NCBI RefSeq assembly: GCF_015319355.1
Contig: NZ_JADILU010000006.1
Span: forward strand, 248,001 to 312,000
Reading direction: 5' to 3'
DNA: 64,000 bases
From: Psychroserpens luteus
GTDB taxonomy: Bacteria > Bacteroidota > Bacteroidia > Flavobacteriales > Flavobacteriaceae
The notes under the pieces were generated by a model, which was given only the letters and a program-made list of their open reading frames with translations, did not search any database and was not told the DNA's origin. Shown piece by piece: positions 28,961 to 36,167 of the stretch; position 1 is the stretch's first letter, and every line of letters starts with the position of its first letter. The position numbers and the translations under genes are program-made.

Positions 28961-28982
28961 ACACTTCGATTACGCTCAGTGT
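28961..28982. repeat. Second palindromic repeat fragment in the groS-groL spacer
   Basis: ACACTTCGATTACGCTCAGTGT has 5-base terminal arms (acact/agtgt). It belongs to the same sequence class as the CACTTCGA-type repeat seen after the TonB receptor. It lies between groS and the first spacer repeat. Confidence 0.6.
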
Positions 28983-29002
28983 AAACAAGAAATCAAAGTG
29001 AA

Positions 29003-29278
29003 TTAAACAATCGCCAATATATCACTCTCACGCATGATTAGGTAATCTTTACCTTCTAGTTTTAATTCTGTACCTGCATATTTTCCGTAGAGTACAGTGT
29101 CACCAGATTTCACTGTCATTGGCTCATCTTTTGTGCCTTTACCAACAGCAACAACTTTTCCTTTTTGTGGTTTTTCTTTAGCGTTGTCTGGAATGATTAT
29201 TCCTGAAGCTGTTTTAGTTTCAGCTTGCACAGGCTCTATAAGAACTCTGTCTGCTAATGGTTTAATGTTTAAGCTCAT
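29003..29278 (-). CDS. groS: Co-chaperonin GroES, 10-kDa subunit
   Basis: The lid of the GroEL chamber, 91 residues, the normal size. Conserved elements are visible: [13 protein letters not shown], the mobile loop ([21 protein letters not shown]), [26 protein letters not shown] and [13 protein letters not shown]. It is the first gene of groSL, with a candidate sigma54 promoter about 60-75 bases upstream. Confidence 0.98.
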   Translation of the reverse strand: MSLNIKPLADRVLIEPVQAETKTASGIIIPDNAKEKPQKGKVVAVGKGTKDEPMTVKSGDTVLYGKYAGTELKLEGKDYLIMRESDILAIV

Positions 29279-29339
29279 TTGTTATGTAAGTTTTTTAATT
29301 AAATATTTATAGTTGATTATGATCAACGCATTAGAGATA

Positions 29340-29355
29340 TGCTAAAAATGTGCCA
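29340..29355 (-). promoter_or_regulatory. Candidate sigma54 (-24/-12) promoter of groSL
   Basis: The minus strand reads TGGCACATTTTTAGCA, matching TGGCACRNNNNTTGCW at every specified position but one (A for T in TTGC). The GG and GC pairs have the required ten-base spacing. The distance to the groS ATG leaves a leader of about 50 bases. No CIRCE element was seen. A sigma54 activator gene lies 2 kb away. Confidence 0.6.
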
Positions 29356-29434
29356 ATAGCATATAACTGACAAAGTTGCAGAGGTATCACGTTTCCGAAG
29401 TAATAAGAATACAAAACTAGTTATTGAGCAAAAA

Positions 29435-29464
29435 AAAATGCCAACTAAATATAGTTGGCATTTT
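29435..29464. terminator. Intrinsic terminator downstream of secG
   Basis: A 13-base perfect stem (aaaatgccaacta / tagttggcatttt) with an AATA loop. The minus-strand transcript from secG runs into the hairpin and then a long T-run formed by the A-tract at 29430-29438. Confidence 0.9.
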
Positions 29465-29486
29465 GTATGATATATAAATTAGTGTA

Positions 29487-29843
29487 CTAATCTAATGAAT
29501 CTGCAGGTGTTGCTATATTATCTACTGCAGTATCAACAGGAGTTGATAATGGAGCAGTTGTAGTTGTATCACTACCATTGATTATTTTAGAATCTTCAAC
29601 ACCTCCTGCACCAGGAATTGCAAAGTTAGATGCTAAAATTAATGCTAATAATAAAGTTGCTAAAGCCCAAGTACTTTTGTCTAAAAAGTCTGTTGTTTTT
29701 TTAACACCTCCAACTTGTTGGGTACCACCACCACCAAATGAAGAAGATAATCCTCCTCCTTTAGGGTTTTGAACCATAACGACTACAACTAGTAAAAATG
29801 ACACTAGTATGATTAAGATTAAAAAGATTGTAAACGTATTCAT
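29487..29843 (-). CDS. secG: Preprotein translocase subunit SecG
   Basis: Small subunit of the SecYEG translocon, 118 residues with two membrane helices (FLILIILVSFLLVVVVMVQ and WALATLLLALILASNFA). They are joined by the typical QNPKGGGLSSSFGGGGTQQVGGVKK loop. The Ser/Thr/Asp-rich C-terminal extension is common in Bacteroidota SecG. Its ATG overlaps the TPR-gene stop by one base, so it belongs to the operon coming from miaB. Confidence 0.95.
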   Translation of the reverse strand: MNTFTIFLILIILVSFLLVVVVMVQNPKGGGLSSSFGGGGTQQVGGVKKTTDFLDKSTWALATLLLALILASNFAIPGAGGVEDSKIINGSDTTTTAPLSTPVDTAVDNIATPADSLD

Positions 29844-30820
29844 TATTTTTGTGTATTATTTTCTTGTAATTCTTTTACTGCTTTAATTTGGTCTGCAAAG
29901 AAACCACTTTTTTCTGGATATTTCAAACTTAATATTTTATAAGATTGAATTGCCTTTGCATAGTTGTTTTGTTCTAAGTAAATTCGGGCGAGTGTCTCTG
30001 TCATCAATCCGTCGTGAGCAACTTTGTCGCTGGTATCTGTATTGACTTTTTTTAATTCTTTAGTAGGAACTATTTTTGGATTGTTCTCTAAAAACTTATC
30101 AATGAGGTCAAAGTTTTTATTGACTGATACCGATTTTTTAGCTTGTAAATTATCTTTGTTTTTAACTATTTTTTCTTCGGAAATATTAGCATCTATTTCA
30201 TTTTCGTCTCTTTGAATAGGTTTAAAGCTCGTGATTTTTAGCCACTCTGTGAACGAGTGTGTTTCTGCTTTTCCAAATTCTAAAGGTTTGCCAATTTGAA
30301 GAATGTCTTCTGGTGTTTCTTCTAAAATTTTAGAGTCAATATCTGTAATAACTAGTTCTGGAGTAGTATTTTGAAGAGATAAAAAGTGAGCAACATCTTC
30401 TGTGTTTATTTTTTGCTCAAATAAGTTTGGGTCTAGAACTCCTTTTGTATTTTTTATATGTTGTTTTAGTGCATCGTCAATTGTTACACTTTTATTAACT
30501 GAAATATCATCCAAATCATTAACTGTTAGGTCTTTGAGGTGTTCTGAGTTTTGCTTGATAATTTGAGATATTTCGTTTTGATTGAAAATTTCCGAAGTAA
30601 TAAAATCAAACAAAATACTACGATCTGTGGTATAAGCTGCTGTGATTTTTAATTCTTGATTGTATTTATAGCTTCCTGTATTTTTTAATCCTTTGAGATA
30701 TAATGCTCTTGCAGATTGAAAATATGGATACTGAATACTTAAATCATGTAATTCATTAGTTTGAGCATCTGTAATGTGCTGCGGATTTTGAAGTATGTGT
30801 GTAAAATTTGATTTATTCAT
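29843..30820 (-). CDS. Tetratricopeptide-repeat protein of the lptE-secG cluster
   Basis: A 325-residue soluble protein. The N-terminal part (NPQHITDAQTNELHDLSIQYPYFQSARALYLKGLK) is the conserved section of a Bacteroidota family found at this locus. The middle is low-complexity and charged, and the C-terminus carries a TPR pair (TETLARIYLEQNNYAKAIQSYKILSLKYPEKSGFFADQI). No signal peptide, so probably cytoplasmic. Function is unknown. It is wedged between lptE (adjacent) and secG (1-base overlap). Confidence 0.85.
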   Translation of the reverse strand: MNKSNFTHILQNPQHITDAQTNELHDLSIQYPYFQSARALYLKGLKNTGSYKYNQELKITAAYTTDRSILFDFITSEIFNQNEISQIIKQNSEHLKDLTVNDLDDISVNKSVTIDDALKQHIKNTKGVLDPNLFEQKINTEDVAHFLSLQNTTPELVITDIDSKILEETPEDILQIGKPLEFGKAETHSFTEWLKITSFKPIQRDENEIDANISEEKIVKNKDNLQAKKSVSVNKNFDLIDKFLENNPKIVPTKELKKVNTDTSDKVAHDGLMTETLARIYLEQNNYAKAIQSYKILSLKYPEKSGFFADQIKAVKELQENNTQK

Positions 30821-31324
30821 CTACCACTTTGCTAATGTTGCATTAAAAATATCTTGTGTTAGACGATCAAAAATTTCTTCGTGAGCGGTATCTTTTTGAG
30901 CGCCAATTAATTGTGAGCTTCCGTCGTAATCAAAAAAGAATGAGAAGCGTTGTTCAAATTCTTCGTCTGGATTGTCTTTGTCATACATTCTTACATTTAC
31001 ACTAATGGTTAATCTGTTTTGTGCAGCTGTACTATTAGATTGAGCAGTTGTTGGTGAGATGCGATACTCTGTAATTTCACCTTCATAAACTAGATCTCCA
31101 TTGGTATTTGTTAGACTTAAATTGGTTTGATTAATAATTAAATCTTGTAATGCAAGCGTAAAATCTCTGTCTAAACCTGGCTCAATTAAATTAGCAGTAT
31201 TTTGAAAATAATTAACCTGAAATGTTTCAGCCTTTAAATCTTGAACTCCTGTAAAAGAATACGGTCCACAACCTAATAGGAGTAGAGTTATTGATAAAGT
31301 AATAATATATTTAATGCTTTTCAT
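30821..31324 (-). CDS. lptE: LptE-family outer-membrane lipoprotein
   Basis: A 167-residue lipoprotein (LSITLLLLGC lipobox, Cys19) with the opening CGPYSFTGV and the LptE-like alternating fold. In proteobacteria LptE plugs the LptD barrel during LPS insertion; the Bacteroidota version is assigned by family. The closing TAHEEIFDRLTQDIFNATLAKW segment is typical of the Bacteroidota family. The gene abuts the TPR gene directly and follows a small gene by three bases. Confidence 0.92.
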   Translation of the reverse strand: MKSIKYIITLSITLLLLGCGPYSFTGVQDLKAETFQVNYFQNTANLIEPGLDRDFTLALQDLIINQTNLSLTNTNGDLVYEGEITEYRISPTTAQSNSTAAQNRLTISVNVRMYDKDNPDEEFEQRFSFFFDYDGSSQLIGAQKDTAHEEIFDRLTQDIFNATLAKW

Positions 31325-31327
31325 AGA

Positions 31328-31525
31328 TTAATAGGTGTTAGGTCGTTTCATTGTAATGTAGGCGTAAATATAACCTGCGTTATCTGCTACATCAAAATCT
31401 ACATTAATTAAACGATAGCCTTGATAATGTTTTTCATTTACTAGATCTTCAGCTTCTTGTCTTATGGCTTCAGAACTATTTCTTGTAAACGATTTCTTTA
31501 TCAAAAATATTTCTACTGCTTTCAT
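31328..31525 (-). CDS. Small conserved-looking protein, unknown
   Basis: A 65-residue soluble protein, MKAVEIFLIKKSFTRNSSEA onward, with YQGYRLINVDFDVADNAGYIYAYITMKRP at the end. This vaguely recalls the DUF4177-like fold in which an amphipathic helix precedes two strands. Packing supports a real gene: 9 bases after the sigma54 activator stop and 3 bases before lptE. No function can be given. Confidence 0.75.
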   Translation of the reverse strand: MKAVEIFLIKKSFTRNSSEAIRQEAEDLVNEKHYQGYRLINVDFDVADNAGYIYAYITMKRPNTY

Positions 31526-31534
31526 AAATTTATC

Positions 31535-32806
31535 TTAAAGATCATATTGCTTAATTTTTCGATACAATGTACGCTCACTAATCCCTAACTCAGCAGCAGC
31601 AAGTTTACGTTTGCCTTGATGACGCTCCAGAGATTTTTTAATCAATTCTAGTTCTTTGTCATGTAAAGACAAGGTTTCTTCCTCTTCAATTTCTTCAGCA
31701 AAATGATATTTATCTATAGTTTGGTTTTTATCATCAGGATCAAAATGGTCTTCGGTTTTTTCTGGAATTCGCATGACTTCTAAATCCTCAAACTCTTCGG
31801 TATAATTGTCTTTTTGAGGTTCTCCGTAAATCTTTTCAATTAAGCTTTCATTATCTTTTTCGACTTCGGAAACGTTGCCACTCTTCATCAATTCCATTGT
31901 TAACTTCTTGAGATCATTCAAATCACTTTTCATATCAAAAAGCACTTTGTAAAGAATTTCTCGTTCGTTACTGAAATCACTATCAGACTTTGTTTTATTG
32001 ATAACTGCAGGAAGATTATTACTTCCGTCAGGTAAATATCCTTGAAGTGTTGATGCGCTAATGGTACGGTTTTGTTCTAATACCGAAATTTGCTCAGCCA
32101 CATTTCGCAACTGACGAATATTACCATTCCAACGGTGTTTTTGTAGAATAGGTACAGCATCATCTTCTAGTTTGATTGTTGGCATTTTATACTTCAAAGC
32201 AAAATCACTAGCAAACTTTCTAAACAATAAATGAATGTCTTCTTTACGTTCTCGAAGTGGTGGAATATTAATATCTACAGTACTCAATCTATAGTAAAGG
32301 TCTTCTCTAAATTTTTCTTTCTTAATCGCCTCAAACATATTCACGTTTGTTGCAGCTACGATTCTTACATCGGTTTTTTGAACTTTACTTGAACCTACTT
32401 TTATAAATTCTCCATTTTCTAAAACACGCAATAAACGCACTTGCGTTGTTAACGGTAATTCTCCAACTTCATCTAAAAAAATAGTACCACCATCTGCAAC
32501 TTCAAAATAACCAGAACGTGTTCCAGTAGCACCTGTAAATGCTCCTTTTTCATGACCAAAAAGTTCACTATCAATAGTTCCTTCTGGGATAGCACCACAG
32601 TTTACTGCAATATATTTACCATGCTTACGATGGGATAATTGATGTATGATTTTAGGGATGCTCTCTTTACCAACTCCACTTTCACCAGTAACTAATACCG
32701 AAATATCAGTTGGTGCAACTTGGATTGCTTTTTCAATCGCTCTGTTGAGTTTAGGGTCGTTTCCAATAATTCCGAAACGTTGTTTTATGGCTTGTATGCT
32801 TTCCAT
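31535..32806 (-). CDS. Sigma54-dependent transcriptional activator without receiver domain
   Basis: An enhancer-binding AAA+ activator of 423 residues. There is no N-terminal receiver; the AAA+ domain starts almost at once (Walker A GESGVGKE, sigma54-contact loop GAFTGA, Walker B GGTIFLDEVGELP, RLRERKEDI region). A long acidic linker follows, then a Fis-type helix-turn-helix (RKLAAAELGISERTLYRKIKQ). Lack of a sensory domain means control must come from elsewhere, or it is constitutively competent. It lies 21 bases downstream of miaB. The near-consensus sigma54 site before groS makes groSL a candidate target. Confidence 0.95.
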   Translation of the reverse strand: MESIQAIKQRFGIIGNDPKLNRAIEKAIQVAPTDISVLVTGESGVGKESIPKIIHQLSHRKHGKYIAVNCGAIPEGTIDSELFGHEKGAFTGATGTRSGYFEVADGGTIFLDEVGELPLTTQVRLLRVLENGEFIKVGSSKVQKTDVRIVAATNVNMFEAIKKEKFREDLYYRLSTVDINIPPLRERKEDIHLLFRKFASDFALKYKMPTIKLEDDAVPILQKHRWNGNIRQLRNVAEQISVLEQNRTISASTLQGYLPDGSNNLPAVINKTKSDSDFSNEREILYKVLFDMKSDLNDLKKLTMELMKSGNVSEVEKDNESLIEKIYGEPQKDNYTEEFEDLEVMRIPEKTEDHFDPDDKNQTIDKYHFAEEIEEEETLSLHDKELELIKKSLERHQGKRKLAAAELGISERTLYRKIKQYDL

Positions 32807-32827
32807 TTTTAATTCTTTGTTCTAAAT

Positions 32828-34261
32828 TTAATATCCAACTGCCTCACCAATCAAAGTAGCACTAGTACAATCTAACACCTTAACTTTTACCAAATCTCCA
32901 ATCTTATAATTTTCCTTCGGAAAAACTGCAACAATATTCTGTGATGTTTTTCCAGACCATTGCTCGTTTGATTTTTTAGACTCACGTTCAATGAGGACTT
33001 CAACTTCGGTATTTATATATTGTTCAATTTGTTCTGCTCCAAGCTCACGTTGTAATTGTACGATTTCTGCGAGGCGTCTTTTTTTAATAGCTTCAGGAAC
33101 ATCATCTTCCAATTTACGCTCAGCCATGGTTCCTGGACGTTCAGAATACATATACATAAACCCAAAATTATACTTTACGTATTGCATTAAACTTAACGTG
33201 TCTTGATGGTCTTGTTCCGTTTCCGTAGGAAAACCAGCAATCATATCTTGGCTAATAGAACATTTTGGGAGGATGCGTCTAATATTGTCAATCAAATCAA
33301 AGTACTCTTCACGTGTATGTAAGCGATTCATTTCTTTTAAAATACGATTACTTCCACTTTGCACAGGTAAGTGAATGTGTTTACAGATATTATCATACTT
33401 CGCCATCGTTTCAATCACATCAAGCGTTAAATCTTGCGGATTAGATGTAGAAAAACGAATTCGCATTTGAGGTTTCGCTTTTGCACACATTTCTAATAAT
33501 TGCGGAAAGTGAACAGCAGTTGCTTTTTGCATCTCACTGGCTTTAACGAAATCTTTTTTGAGTCCGCCACCATACCACAAATAACTATCTACATTTTGAC
33601 CTAAAAGCGTGATTTCCTTATAGCCTTTATTCCATAGATCATTAACTTCTTCTATAATACTTTGCGGATCTCGACTACGCTCACGACCTCTTGTAAAAGG
33701 GACAACACAAAAGGTGCACATATTATCGCAACCACGAGTGATAGATACAAGTGCAGAGACACCATTGGTGTTAAGTCTTACAGGAGAAATGTCTCCATAA
33801 GTTTCTTCTTTAGATAAAATAACGTTGATAGCATCTCTACCATCATCAACTTCTGCTAAAAGGTTTGGTAAATCTTTATAAGCATCTGGACCAACAACAA
33901 GATCTACAATTTTTTCTTCTTCTAAAAATTTAGTTTTCAAACGCTCAGCCATACAGCCAAGAACACCAACTTTCATTTTAGGATTGGTGCGTTTTACAGC
34001 ATTATATTTTTCTAAACGTTTTCTTACAGTTTGTTCTGCCTTATCACGAATAGAACAAGTGTTAACTAAAACTAAGTCTGCTTCCTCTAAGTTTTGAGTC
34101 GTATTGAAACCTTGGTCAGCAAGAATGGAGGCTACAATTTCACTATCGCTAAAATTCATAGCACAGCCATAACTTTCTATAAAAAGTTTACGTGTGTTGC
34201 CTTCTTTTTGTTCTAAAACAAGGTTGTTACCTTGTTTGTTTTCATCAATCGTTTTGTCCAT
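32828..34261 (-). CDS. miaB: tRNA-2-methylthio-N6-isopentenyladenosine37 methylthiotransferase MiaB
   Basis: A radical-SAM enzyme that methylthiolates A37 of UNN-reading tRNAs. The 477-residue protein has the N-terminal UPF0004 domain with ESYGCAMNFSDSE, VNTCSIRDKAE and GVLGCMAERLK supplying the first Fe-S cluster. The radical-SAM triad is in CDNMCTFCVVPFTRGRERSRDP, followed by QNVDSY and a C-terminal TRAM domain. Complete. It starts the minus-strand operon and has a good promoter at 34326-34358. Confidence 0.97.
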   Translation of the reverse strand: MDKTIDENKQGNNLVLEQKEGNTRKLFIESYGCAMNFSDSEIVASILADQGFNTTQNLEEADLVLVNTCSIRDKAEQTVRKRLEKYNAVKRTNPKMKVGVLGCMAERLKTKFLEEEKIVDLVVGPDAYKDLPNLLAEVDDGRDAINVILSKEETYGDISPVRLNTNGVSALVSITRGCDNMCTFCVVPFTRGRERSRDPQSIIEEVNDLWNKGYKEITLLGQNVDSYLWYGGGLKKDFVKASEMQKATAVHFPQLLEMCAKAKPQMRIRFSTSNPQDLTLDVIETMAKYDNICKHIHLPVQSGSNRILKEMNRLHTREEYFDLIDNIRRILPKCSISQDMIAGFPTETEQDHQDTLSLMQYVKYNFGFMYMYSERPGTMAERKLEDDVPEAIKKRRLAEIVQLQRELGAEQIEQYINTEVEVLIERESKKSNEQWSGKTSQNIVAVFPKENYKIGDLVKVKVLDCTSATLIGEAVGY

Positions 34262-34325
34262 ATATATTGTGCAATTCCAAAACTTTGGGAGGAATCAATT
34301 TGATTTTTTGCTTTCAATAAGCATG

Positions 34326-34358
34326 CAAAGATAGTATAATTTAGAGGACTGTGACAAA
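34326..34358 (-). promoter_or_regulatory. Bacteroidota-type promoter of the miaB operon
   Basis: On the minus strand TTTG (34358-34355) is followed after 21 bases by TATCTTTG (34333-34326), an exact TAnnTTTG box. A start near 34319 would give a leader of about 58 bases before the miaB ATG. Confidence 0.75.
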
Positions 34359-34434
34359 GTGTCATAGCAGATTTTGTTTTGAGTATGAGTTTTATTTTGC
34401 TTTATTTGATAAAATTAACCAAGCAACAAAAATT

Positions 34435-35196
34435 ATGTTATTCGCAGAAATTCAACAAAAAATCAAATATGCCAAACAGCTTGATTTTGGTAATCTTTTA
34501 AATGAAAGTATTGAACTTTTTAAAAAAGTGTGGCTTCAAGGGTTGCTTATGTTACTCATTATAGTTGCTTTTGTTATTCCGTTTATGATTGTTATATATG
34601 TGCCAATGGTGTTTTTTAGTATTGCAGATACTGAGAGTCCAGGTTTTTTTGGCGGTTGGGAAGCTATTGCTGTTATTTTCTTTGTTACTGCATATCTGCT
34701 TTTTGTATTTATTATGTTGGTCGTTACTTTTGGTTTAAAGGTTGGTCTTTTTAGAATCATGCGTCAAAAAGATATGGGTATAATAGGTAAGGATGATTAT
34801 TTCTTTTTTCTTCGGAAACCGTACCTTTCAAAAACTATCAACTTATCATTAGCCTATTTTGGGATAAGTTTATTAGCAATGTTATTATGTATGTTTCCAT
34901 TAATTTATGTGATGGTTCCTCTCAATTTATTGGTTGTTATGTATGCTTTTAATCCTGAAATATCTAACTCTAATTTAATTAAAGCGAGTTTTGATTTAGG
35001 AAATAAAAAATGGTTTATCACTTTTGGGATAACACTTGTGGCTGGTTTTATGGCTCAAATGGTTGGTATGTTAATGTGTGGAATTGGTATTTTAGCAACT
35101 GCATCTTTTGCTGCTATCCCTTTGTATTTAATCTATAAAGAGGTTATTGGTTTTGATGAAGATGTAGCTGAACTTAAACAAATAGGAAATGATTAA
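34435..35196 (+). CDS. Multi-pass membrane protein, DUF975-like, unknown function
   Basis: From the ATG at 34435 a 253-residue protein: an N-terminal amphipathic stretch (IQQKIKYAKQLDFGNLLNESIELFKKVW) followed by about six hydrophobic helices and a short charged tail (DEDVAELKQIGND). The in-frame sequence upstream (to 34351) overlaps the miaB promoter and is unlikely to be coding. The layout recalls bacterial membrane proteins with a FNxxxFNYF-like start, but the family could not be fixed. Monocistronic; divergent from miaB. Confidence 0.8.
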   Translation: MLFAEIQQKIKYAKQLDFGNLLNESIELFKKVWLQGLLMLLIIVAFVIPFMIVIYVPMVFFSIADTESPGFFGGWEAIAVIFFVTAYLLFVFIMLVVTFGLKVGLFRIMRQKDMGIIGKDDYFFFLRKPYLSKTINLSLAYFGISLLAMLLCMFPLIYVMVPLNLLVVMYAFNPEISNSNLIKASFDLGNKKWFITFGITLVAGFMAQMVGMLMCGIGILATASFAAIPLYLIYKEVIGFDEDVAELKQIGND

Positions 35197-35249
35197 AATT
35201 TTGACGCAACCTTTTAAATTATTTTGCATCTAATAATAAATTATACGTT

Positions 35250-35687
35250 ATGAAATTATCTAAAATTATAACTGCCTGCTTTTGTTTTACACTTTTATTA
35301 ATGAGCACACAATGTGATGATGACGATGTTGTTAATGTGCCTTGTGATCAAACTGCAATCGTAGATTCTGGATTTTATGAATCTGTAGAGTCTCATGTTT
35401 ACGAGGTTGGTGATGTTTATTTTAATGATAATTGTTTGACTATAGAGATTTCGGCTAGTGGTTGTGATGGTAATTCTTGGAGTATGGTGTTGGTGGATTC
35501 TGGTAATATTGCAGAGTCTTCGCCAGAACAACGTTATTTAAAGTTTGTTTTAAATAATGATGAAGTGTGTTTGGCAATTGTATCTCAAGTGCGTTCTTTT
35601 GATTTAACACCAATCCAAGTAGCGGGTAGTAGCGAGATTATTTTGAATATTGAAGGTTTTCCTGAACCAGTGATGTATTCTTATTAA
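35250..35687 (+). CDS. Small lipoprotein, unknown function
   Basis: A 145-residue predicted lipoprotein with signal peptide and lipobox (LLLMSTQC, Cys22) followed by an acidic DDDDVV stretch. Such Asp-rich residues after the Cys can act as surface-export signals in Bacteroidota. The mature part has four further Cys and strand-rich sequence (CLTIEISASGCDGNSWSMVLV), suggesting a compact beta-sandwich. No family recognised. It sits 53 bases after the membrane-protein gene. Confidence 0.8.
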   Translation: MKLSKIITACFCFTLLLMSTQCDDDDVVNVPCDQTAIVDSGFYESVESHVYEVGDVYFNDNCLTIEISASGCDGNSWSMVLVDSGNIAESSPEQRYLKFVLNNDEVCLAIVSQVRSFDLTPIQVAGSSEIILNIEGFPEPVMYSY

Positions 35688-35700
35688 AATTTCTTCTTTT

Positions 35701-36000
35701 TTAATTAATCATTAGAATAAATATTACAAAGGCACAAATACCTAAGCTTATTAAAATGGTGTATAAAATCTTATGCTTCAATTTTCTGGCTTTAGCATTT
35801 ATTACAATTTGTTTTTTAATTGCTGCTAATTCTGTTTTAGAAACAGTTTTGAATTTTGTGTTACTTATAAGTTTATCTTTTTTTGAATAAATGGTTTGCC
35901 TATTATTTTCCTTGAATTTTCCTTTTTTGGATGGTCGTTGAGCTCGGTTTTGTTTCATCCTGCTAATCATATCCATTACATGACCTGATCCAAAACTCAT
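35701..36000 (-). CDS. Small single-helix membrane protein
   Basis: A 99-residue protein that begins MSFGSGHVMDMISRMKQNRA, continues with a very basic middle region, and ends in one hydrophobic helix (ILYTILISLGICAFVIFILMI). The conserved-looking start and single C-terminal helix recall a small Flavobacteriia family next to topA. The orientation suggests a tail-anchored protein with its basic part in the cytoplasm. Function unknown. Confidence 0.8.
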   Translation of the reverse strand: MSFGSGHVMDMISRMKQNRAQRPSKKGKFKENNRQTIYSKKDKLISNTKFKTVSKTELAAIKKQIVINAKARKLKHKILYTILISLGICAFVIFILMIN

Positions 36001-36167
36001 AATATTATGCTCTTTTTTAATATCATTGATGCGTGTTCTTGATGTTTTTTCAATGCCTTATTCATAGATAAAAGTACTGCTTTACGTGATAAAATACATT
36101 TGAAATTTAGTAAAATTAGGTACATAACTTTTTTTTGACATACATTTGCAATCTCAAAAAATCATAT

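Noticed and set aside
29279-29486. Search for a CIRCE (HrcA) operator before groS
   Set aside because: No TTAGCACTC-N9-GAGTGCTAA-like sequence is present; the sigma54-like site is a better explanation.
33669-33683. TCTCGACTACGCTCA, looks like the palindromic repeat found after the TonB receptor
   Set aside because: It encodes the conserved GRERSRDP segment of MiaB in the right frame and has no second arm.
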